The translations under genes and the position numbers were made by a program. Shown here piece by piece: positions 55,988 to 64,000 of a stretch of 64,000 nucleotides of DNA; positions within the stretch are counted from its first letter, which is position 1; each line of letters begins with the position of its first letter. Source of the DNA: Carallia brachiata (taxonomy: Eukaryota > Streptophyta > Magnoliopsida > Malpighiales > Rhizophoraceae). The notes beneath the pieces were generated by a model, which was not told where the DNA came from, did not search any database, and worked only from the letters and a program-made list of their open reading frames with translations. Location: positions 1,385,063-1,449,062 of the forward strand of contig JADCRB010000077.1 in NCBI GenBank assembly GCA_021464245.1, in the 5' to 3' direction.

Positions 55988-57709
55988 TGTAATGGGTAAA
56001 TTTCGAGTCTAAAACAATTAAATTAAAAAATCCAAAAATAAATTACAAATAAAAATTTAAAATAAAAGAAAATTTACGTGGGGTCGATCTCCGTAGATCC
56101 TCCGATTAGTGTTCCTTTTTTGACTCTGTCAAGGGCTACACGAGCTTGATTTTGACAAAAATAATTTCCACAGCTTTATCTTGAACTGAGTAGACTGAAA
56201 CTGTATATGATTTGGACGTTTAGACTACGGTTAAGAACCGCAGAGACCTGATCTGAGTCGATTTGGCTTAATTTCACCGAGGGTCGACGGGACTTGTTCT
56301 CGGATGAGCTGTCTGGATTTTGCTGAGGGCCGTATGAGACTTAATCCCAGCCGAATTTGTAGTAATTTGATATTTTTAAATCTATATTTTCATAAATTCA
56401 GATCTAGAGCGATCCGAGAATATAAACCTAAAAATAATTTTAGAAATGGAAATAGCAAATTTTTTGGGGCTTACCCCTGAAATATCTCTCAAAAAGGAAT
56501 TAGGAGAGTATACTGCAGAGTAAAAGCACGTAGGAAAAGGAGAAATTTTCTTGAGAGATTTTCAAAATTTTCTTTTTCTCTCAAATTCTCTGAATTTTTT
56601 TGTTTACAGATTTGCTGAATCTTCAAGAGATTTTTTTATTTTCACTCCTCTCTGCTTCTTTTTTTTCTTCACTTGCTTCTGTTTTTTTTTTTCAATTTTG
56701 GGGGAGGCCAATTTATAGGCCTCCCCCGCCTGCTTGCCACCAACCATTTGGTTGGTGGCGTTCAAGGTTGGCGGCTGCCAACCACTTCCCTTTTTTTTTT
56801 TAAATTTATTTGTTTACAAATGCCCCCACTTCAAGGGTCAGTAAGGAAGAATTTTACAAAGATTATTCGAACCGAGTCTTGAAGTTCAGTTTGAAACTTG
56901 GAAACGTCCTGATGAACATTGAATCTTGGAGTCTTCTATCTTTGAATATTTCTGCTGTTGTTGGATCACAATAGGAAACTGATACGATCTTGAGAAAGTT
57001 AATAGCCCAGCTAATATAGAAATTGAAGCCTTGGCTCCAGGTGCGGTCGAGCTTTCATAGCTCGCAAAGGCTGGTAAAGGTTCTTTGAAGTTCCAAAGCT
57101 CTGGTGAGGATGATCTGGTAGGCAAAGAACTTGAACCTCCCCAAGAGGAAGGCCCAGCACTTTGGAACTTCAAAACCGGCACACAGAGAGACTGATTGTA
57201 GTGATGATTCCCAAGTCTGCTTTGACGTAAGGAGAGTAGTTGGAACTTCCCCTATACGTCGCCGCATCCGAAGGAAGATTAGGATGATTACAGTGTCTCA
57301 TCCCTCTGTGGTAGATGTGAATTAAGGAGAGTTCCAACACCGATGGCGTTGGAGACTGAGTTTCGAGGGCTTTTAGGGATCCCTCGAGGAAGACTACTCC
57401 TTCTTTCTTAGCTCGTGCGCCTCCAACTTCTTGATCAAAGAACTTCCTGGGACAAGTGGAGAGACTAGCCATTTTCTTTTGAGAAGAAGAAGAACTGAGG
57501 GGTGAGTATTATGACTCGGACATGCAGGATATATATACATAACATAAAGAGATTTTTTTTTTGAAAAGTCAAAAAGGAGGTACGCATAATTGAGTAGGGT
57601 TCTCCACGTCCTTTCCTCCATAAGAGACAAAGAGGCAGCGGCTGATGCGGGTTACGAAAGTCGTTACCGTGTGCTGCCAAAGTCGTTGCACCTTATCTTG
57701 TCGACCGTC

Positions 57710-58314
57710 CTAGCGGGGCCCAAGGCGTAGCTCCAAGTCAAGATCGGCCTCGTCGGTGGGCCGATGATGTTGACGTCACTTTCCGGCTGGTTGATGCTAC
57801 CAGAATATTCTGTAAAGTTTCGCCGGAATGATCCTTTCTGCTAGAAAAATTCCTCCTAGACTTAAGTATCTAGGAGGGATGAGGGATGAACCCTTGGCTG
57901 ACTCGTAAGACCACCAGGACCAGTACGCATGCTCCCACAGGCTACGGCTTTGATCGTTATAGCCTGAAGAGACCATTGTCGTGGTAGAACTCGGACCTGC
58001 TTCATTTGAGGGCAAAGTTTGTATCGGTGGATCTACTATCGGAACGACAGACTGTTATTGGAAAAAAGCAGCTCTCAGTGCTGGTTTCTTCCCGCTTCTC
58101 TGATCTGGAACCAATAAAACACATTTTTTCCTTCGATTGCCCTGAGCAGGCGCAATCGTGAGACAATTTGGTAAATCTGAAATGCATTAGGCATAATATC
58201 TCCATTGTTGTGGAAGACTTCCTCCAAAATTTGCAGTTGTGCCATGGTTGGTTGCCATCTTGTGCGAGGTGACCTTTCTTCTCCTTTGTGTTGAGGTTCT
58301 GCAACTGGTTCCAT
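57710..58314 (-). pseudogene. Captured WOX homeobox segment with EAR-like tail (second copy)
   Basis: Same start (ATG at 58,314) and TRWQPTMAQLQILEEVF helix 1. Here the helix-3 frame is uninterrupted through IEGKNVFYWFQ, then one base is missing where 7,019-7,626 has the Asn codon. The early TAA after the homeodomain is present in both copies. The DLDLELRLGPR tail and its stop (57,710-57,712) are preserved. Frame-breaking single-base differences fall at different places in the two copies, so several of them are likely sequencing errors, whereas the shared TAA is probably real. Low-complexity repeat at 58,440-58,760 and T-rich tract at 58,765-58,905 follow. Confidence 0.82.
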
Positions 58315-58904
58315 CTTTCTTGTGGCAAAGGAGCAAAGGTCTGGTAGGTGGTGAAGATCGGTTGAGACTGATGTTGAGTTTCAGACTCAAACCCTCCATC
58401 GCTTTTATATTTTTGGGTTGTTCACAGTTTATGCTCATGCGGGCCAGGAGTTGGATTGGATTTTGAACTTTGGTTCTGGACTGTGTCTGGAACGTAGAAT
58501 TTTTGGGTTTTAGGGCTTTGGATTGGATTGGGGTCGAGTGTTTGGGCTTCTAGACTTGGATTTTTGGATTTGGGCTTGAGTTTTCTGAATTGGGCTCAAG
58601 TGTTTGGGCTTGGATTTTTGGGTTTGGGCTTGAGTGTTTGGGTCTTGGACTTGGATTTGGTTTTCGGGCTTTTGAGTTGGGCTTGTGTTTTCTGATTTGG
58701 GCTCAAGTGTTTGGGCTTGAACTTTTGGGTTTGGATTTTCGCTTGGATTTTCAGATCGAGACTTTTAAACTTTTTTCTTTTTGATTTTTTTTCTTTTTTT
58801 ATGATTTTTTTGATTTTTCTATTTTTTTTTTTTTTCTTTTTTTTTTTTTAATTTTTTTTAATTTTTTAATTTTTTTATTTTTTTTGATATTTTTTTTAAA
58901 ATAT

Positions 58905-60190
58905 TTACACATAATACTGTTTCAGAAATTTACCATTGATCGGGCCAATTCGGAGGCCTTCTTGGTCTGACAGCATGTAAATATTGTGAGTATAGGCCTC
59001 CTGCACTAAGTATGGCCCATCCCATTTGGAAGTAAGCTTGTCACCAGGCCGATGCTTCATGTTGATGGGCCGTCGTACTGCAAGAACAAGGTCTCCAACT
59101 TGAAAAGCTCGAGGGCGGACCCTGCGGTTGAACGTGTTGGTGAGCCGGGCTTGGTAGCACTTAAGTTGCTGTTGTACTTCGAGCCTCCTTTCATCGAGGG
59201 CTTCTAACTCCTCCAGGTAGGCGATCATTCTCCTCCTGTGTGAGTCCTTCCAGAACAGCCATGCAGAGAGATGAAATCTGTGTTTCCAAAGGTAGTATTG
59301 CTTCAACACCGTAGACAAGTGAGTATGGCGTTGCCTGTGTTGGAGTCTGGTAAGTTGTACGATACGCCCATAATGCCTCTGGAATTCTGTCATGCCAATC
59401 TCTTTTTGATTTAGAGACTACTTTCCGCAATAGGTTGCATAAGGTCTTGTTGAATGCTTCAGCCAAGCCATTTGCCGGGATATTGTACATGGATGACTTG
59501 TACTGCTTGAACTTGAACTTCTCGCAGAGCTTGTCGATCAAGCTGTTGTAGAACTGCTTGCCATTATCAGTGATGATGAATCGAGGGACTCCATAGCGAT
59601 AGATCAACTGAGTCCGGATGAAATTGGCAACATGCTCCTTCTTTACCTCTCTCAGTGAAATAGCTTCGGCCCATTTTGAGAAGTAGTCGGTTGCTGCGAG
59701 GATGTAAAGGTGACCTAGGGATGACTTTGGTAAGGGCCCCACTAAGTCAAGAACCCAAGCTTCAAAGGGTTAGGATGAGACAGTTGGATGCAATGGCTCC
59801 GGTGGTTGATGTATGTAATTGGCATGAAATTGACAAGCTTGACAAGTTTTAGCAAACTCAATCGGCCAATAGTATCCCATCCTTCTGAGCTGGAAGTGCA
59901 ACTTAGGCCCCGATTGATGTCCGCCACAAACACCTAAATGTGCTTCAGCGAGAGCTTGTTTTGCCTCTTCATTGTCTAGGCAGCAAAGCAAATCTCCATC
60001 AAAAGATCTTCGATACAGAGCATCCTTGAGATATATGAAGCGGGGAGCTCGTCGTTGAATTTCTGTCTTATGACAACGATTTTCGGGCAGCTTCCCATGC
60101 TATAAATAGTCAATGATTGGTTGGCGCCAATCCTCATCCTCCGCGAGACGTATAGATACAGCGTTGGCTGCTGTAGTTTCTTCATCATCC
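58905..60190 (-). pseudogene. Tat integrase (second copy)
   Basis: The core (59,191-59,742) has ITDNGKQFYNS and NGLAEAFNKT. The first acidic region is truncated by a frame break just upstream. The zinc-binding part is readable at 59,770-59,991 (AHLGVCGGHQSG, CQACQFHAN). A frameshift near 59,215 splits off the C-terminal 162-residue frame. Confidence 0.85.
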
Positions 60191-60717
60191 TTCTGTGGCA
60201 CTATCCATTTCTGGCATACAGCAACAACTGTAGCCTGGATTTCTGACTTTGCAAGAGAGGTGGCCAAGTTAGCCAACGCGTCTACCTGAGTGTTTTCTCG
60301 TCGAGGCACATGCTCCAAGGTGATGCTTTCAAATTCATCAATTAGCTGTCCAGCACGTTGATGGTAAGGCGCAAGATCCTCTTTTTTTACATCATACAAT
60401 CCTATAAGTTGGTTGATGACGAGTTGGGAATCTCCACGGACTTCTATAGTTGGAATTTTCATATCGACAGCCATTTGAAGACCAATGATCAAAGCCTGGT
60501 ATTCAGCAATATTATTTGAACATAAATCACCGAGAATGATAGCATATGGTAGTATTTGTCGTTGAGGAGTGACAAATACTATGCCAGCACCAGCACCATC
60601 ACGTCTTGCTGCACCATCAAAGAACATCGTCCATGGTGGCAGTGTCTCAACGTAAAAGACCTCTTCATCTGGAAGATCATCTGTGAACTCCCAATCTGAC
60701 GGAAGGGTGATCTGCAA
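60100..60717 (-). pseudogene. Tat archaeal-like RNase H (second copy)
   Basis: One continuous 205-residue frame holds MFFDGAARRDGAGAGIVFV, NNIAEYQALIIGLQMA, VRGDSQLVINQLIG and VPRRENTQVDALANLAT. It is better preserved than the copy at 9,540-10,007. Confidence 0.88.
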
Positions 60718-62340
60718 GGAAGTCTGCTAGAGCTTGTCCTTTGACTGCTTTTTGAGGCACGTAGACAATGTCGTAGCTTTGTAGGATTACTGCCCACTTG
60801 GCAAGTCGTCCTGACAAGATTGGTCTAGATAAGATATATTTGACAGGATCAGCTCTGGCAATGAGACGTACCGTGTGAGCTTGCATGTAGTGCCTCAGCT
60901 TGTCAATGGCAAAGAACAGTGCTAGACATGTCTTTTCAATGGGCGAATAACTCAGCTCCGGACCGTTTAGTGTTCTGCTCAAGTAGTACAGGGCAACTTC
61001 CTTTCCCTGCTCGTTTTCCTGTGCAAGCAAGGCTCCCAAAGATCTTTCCTGCGCTGCAATGTAGAGAATCAACGACTTTCCTTGAATTGGAGCTCCTAGG
61101 ACTGGTGGATTGGAAAGGTACTTCTTTATGCTCTCAAAGGCTTTGCTGCAAGCTTCGTCCCACTCGAAGTTGACATCCTTCTTCATCAACCGATGGAAAG
61201 GTTGACATCTCCCAGCTAAATTGGAGATGAAACGGCGAATGTAGGCCAGCTTTCCTTGTAGACTTCGCAGCTCGTGCAGGTTTTTAGGTTCAGGCATCTT
61301 TTGAATTGCCTCAACCTTTGACTGATCAACTTCGATTCCACGATGGCGCACCACGAACCCAAGAAACTTTCCTGATGTGACACCGAATGCGCACTTGAGA
61401 GGGTTCATTTTGAGCTGATGCCTCCGAAGTCTTTCGAACACTGTCTTGAGATCCTCGAGGTGGTCTTTGCGCTTCTTAGTCTTTACAACTAAGTCATCAA
61501 CATAACATTCTACAATCTTGTGCAGCATGTCATCAAAAATTTTTTGCATAGCACGTTGATAAGTGGCGCCAGCATTTTTAATCCAAACGGCATAACTTTG
61601 TAGCAGTATATACCTTTTGGGGTGCGGAATGCTGTCAACTCCTCGTCTTCTGGTGCCATTCTGATTTGGTTATAGCCTGAAGAACCATCCATGAAGGACA
61701 ATGCTTCGTGACCCGTTGTTGCATCGACTGTGATCTCCGTTATGGGCAATGGAAAGTCATCTTTCGGGCAGGCCTGTTAAGATCTCGAAAATCAACACAT
61801 ACCCTCAACTGTCCATTCTTCTTTCTTACCGGGACAATGTTGGCAATCCACGTTGGGTAGGTGACCTCTCGGATGAAGCCAGCATTGATCAGCTTGTTCA
61901 CCTCCTCCTCGATTTGTGGAATGAGTTCCGGGCGAACCGTCGTTGTGGCTGCTTGACAGAACGAACACCCTTCTTTACTGCTAGACGATGCACCGCAATT
62001 TTTGGGTCAAGTCCAGGCATTTCTTTGTAACTCCATGCGAACACGTCCCTGTATTGACTTAATACCTGAACATATTCTTGCTCTTCTTCTGCAGTAAGTA
62101 AAGCACTTACAAATGTAGGTCGAGGATCTTCCGGAGAGCCAAGATTGACCTCCTTGAGTTCATCAACAGTTGCTTGGCCACCATCTTCAAGTTCCGGGGG
62201 AGCCTCCTTCACTTCACCTCTGATGAGTCGACTCAGCCTCCTCGCTAATTGTGACATGAAATGCAGAACCTCTGACTTCACCTTCTTTTTTGACTGGATA
62301 AGCCTGTCTTGTTTGGTGGTTGGTGATGGCACGTGCATCA
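60677..62340 (-). pseudogene. Tat RT and RNase H (second copy)
   Basis: The 290-residue frame 60,677-61,549 (CYVDDLVVKTKKRKDHLEDL to the RNase H end) is identical in translation to 9,967-10,839. The N-terminal RT part (61,510-62,340) shares the missing base after MPFGLK and has additional single-base breaks near 61,750 and 61,933. Confidence 0.9.
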
Positions 62341-62593
62341 GCTGCTCGGCTTCGGCTCTTTAGCGTGATCCGCACAGGTGACTTCTCCTGATAGCCTAAG
62401 CCAGGTCGGGACTGTGATGTTTGAGAAGCGGCGCCATGTGTGGACGGCAGCGTACCCATTGTGCTCGGGTTTGAGAAGTCATAGCCCGCCTTTGCCAAAA
62501 GCTTGTATGCATTAGGATCAAATCCTTCATGTGTTCTTCTTTCTGGAAGTGAGCCGCCTTCGACTGCCCCCGTGTGTGGTTTGACGAAGCCTT

Positions 62594-63553
62594 TTAATGG
62601 TTTTGAGACAAAACCGGCTCAATCTTTGGTATCGGCAGAGTGTAAGTCTCCTTCAGGTTGTGCAGCTCCTTTGTTTTGGGTTGGCTATGACCTTGCTCCT
62701 GTTTAAGATCAATACAATAAGAGAAAGGGGGTTGACCTTCTGAGCGTCGTGACTTCGGCACATAGCGTAGGACTGGAGTGGAGCTTGAAGATGCAACATC
62801 CTTCGGACGAAGTTCAGCAGGCTGTGGCAGCTTTTCATTTGTTGGAGCTTGGGGTTGGGCATTGACAGGTTTTTCGACAGCTTTTTCCTTTTTGTGGATG
62901 CCCCCAGTCCAAGTAGCTTTTGATGGAATGATCTCCGGATTGTCTGTGTCGGTGTAGAAGACTGCATCCGCCAAATGTGATTCAGCATCATCGAACGGCT
63001 TTAAGTCAGCATTGACCTTTTGAACGCCACCATTGTAGTACTTGAAGCACTGATGCAGGCTTGAGAGCACAACTCCATTTCCATGAATCCACGGTCGTCC
63101 TAGCAACATCTTATATGTGGTACGTGCATCAATCACGTGAAATAGAGTGCTAGAAGTGAGATTACCGATAGTTAGCTCCAAGCGAATCATCCCAATTGCT
63201 TTCTGTCCTCCTTGATTAAAGCCATGAATCATCAAGCGGCTGTCTGATAATTCATCAATGCCGATGCCGAGCTCCTTTATGGTGGATTTTGGGATAATAT
63301 TGACTGCTGAGCCATCGTCGATCAGAATACGTCGGACCTTCTGTTCTCTCACATAGCCTGATACATACAGCGGCCGATTGTGGGGTTTGGACCCCAGCAG
63401 GAGATCCTCATCTGAAAATGAGATAGCAGAGTAACATCCGACGTGATTTTGGGCCGTCTGTTGCTCCGCTGAGTTAGAATCATTTGATGGTGATTCAGCT
63501 GAGGTCTGGAGAGTATTGCTGACTTGATTTTGCCACACTTCTGTTGATTGCAA
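62594..63553 (-). pseudogene. Tat protease (second copy), continuous frame
   Basis: A 319-residue open frame with RRILIDDGSAVNIIPKS, SDSRLMIHGFNQGGQKAIG and KMLLGRPWIHGNGVVLSS. It is uninterrupted here, unlike 11,601-12,720, so the breaks in the first copy are probably recent changes or errors. Confidence 0.88.
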
Positions 63554-63643
63554 AGCTAAAACAGCTGAGGGTTAGCGAGAAGGGTTTGGAGAGCTTCATA
63601 TACCTTCTCCGTTGTCGACTTTTTGTTGTCGAGCGGCTCCTCC

Positions 63644-64000
63644 TTATGTGTCACCTCTTCTGATGGTTTTGAAGTGATGGTGGTCTGGTTTGCAGGTTAT
63701 GCCTTCCTGGTCCAGAATGATTTTATTCTGGCTTTTGAGCTTCATGATTAGCTCCTTCAGGACGAAACACTTCTCGGTTGGATGACTTACTATCCGGTGA
63801 TATTTGCAGAATCTCGGATCGCTGACTCGATCCTTTTCATTCGGCCGCTTGCACTCTGGGAGTTCGATCAGCTTCGCCTCCAAGAGTTGTTCAAGAATGT
63901 CGGGGACGTCTGAGTCAGGGAATGGATACTGCTTCTGCTCCAACTCTCGCAATGTCACCTTCCGCCTTTCCTGTTGTTTTGGCTGAGTTATTTGGGTCGG
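63644..64000 (-). pseudogene. Tat gag 3' part (second copy), cut by window end
   Basis: Encodes KVTLRELEQKQYPFPDSDVP, ILEQLLEAKLIELPECKR and the zinc-knuckle-like CKYHRIVSHPTEKCFVLKEL. The N-terminal gag lies beyond the window. Confidence 0.82.

Larger units (their letters stand above)
52283..64000. repeat. Long near-identical duplication of 1,617 to about 13,310
   Basis: From TTAATAAATTAAAACTAATTTTATG onward the sequence follows 1,617 and onward, base for base apart from scattered substitutions and many single-base homopolymer indels, until the window ends inside Tat gag. The offset grows from about 50,667 to 50,710. All nested insertions and their target duplications are shared, so the duplication post-dates them. 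The left junction lies in AT-rich DNA inside the candidate G-rich element. Confidence 0.92.
55988..64000 (-). mobile_element. Tat-lineage element, second copy, cut by window end
   Basis: The 3' LTR is 55,988-56,818 (TGTAATGGG...TTTACA). The internal order, reading away from it, is the unassigned 3' region, WOX segment, low-complexity repeat, T tract, integrase, RNase H domains, RT, protease and gag (truncated at 64,000). It is the same insertion as 5,285-15,619, duplicated with its flanks. Confidence 0.92.

Overview
This is plant nuclear DNA, probably from a dicot. It is an intergenic, AT-rich retrotransposon graveyard with Ty1/copia, Ty3/gypsy (Tat and chromovirus types), LINEs, SINE-like retroposons and an endogenous pararetrovirus scrap, plus two small intron-containing cysteine-rich peptide genes. 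I see no rRNA or tRNA gene, no CRISPR array and no prokaryotic operon. The species cannot be named from sequence alone. Region 1-26,700 is a three-level nest. A minus-strand LINE (3,995-4,432 and 22,507-26,700) was split by a plus-strand copia element (4,433-22,506; TSD AAAAT/AAAGT). The copia element was split in turn by a minus-strand Tat-type Ty3/gypsy element (5,285-15,619; perfect TSD CTCAG). The Tat element has gag, protease, RT, two RNase H domains (one of the archaeal-like type) and integrase. Between integrase and its 3' LTR it carries a WUSCHEL-related (WOX) homeobox coding segment and an in-frame EAR-type LELRL tail. This apparent capture of a host developmental regulator is the most unusual feature of the window. 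Inside the copia part a single N (19,569) joins two contig ends that repeat the same ~1.68 kb, so that duplication is an assembly artefact. Region 26,700-37,600 holds a minus-strand ORF1-only LINE (28,210-30,765 plus 36,098-36,340) split by a young chromovirus-like Ty3/gypsy element (30,766-36,097; 333-bp LTRs differing at about 3 positions; TSD TATTG), several short retroposons with visible target-site duplications, an endogenous caulimovirid RNase H fragment (36,600-36,915) and a 22-bp minisatellite. Region 37,600-52,280 holds an old duplicated block. Each copy has a minus-strand gypsy gag fragment, an ORF1-type LINE fragment with a poly(A) end and a two-exon defensin-like (DEFL) gene (40,594-40,994 and 50,974-51,377). 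Between the two copies lie a third ORF1-type LINE remnant, a Tat-type LTR remnant, 42-bp and ~38-bp minisatellites and a decayed gypsy element (45,422-49,990). Region 52,283-64,000 is a near-identical second copy of 1,617 to about 13,310, offset by ~50.67-50.71 kb. It includes the nested insertions, the DEFL pseudogene exon and the WOX-bearing Tat element, and is cut by the window end. It is either a recent segmental duplication or an assembly/haplotype duplication. Many frame breaks are single-base homopolymer differences between the copies, which points to sequence-quality problems as well as real decay. The genes likely to be functional are the two DEFL peptides. Everything else is transposon machinery in various states of decay; the captured WOX segment may be element cargo or a fossil.
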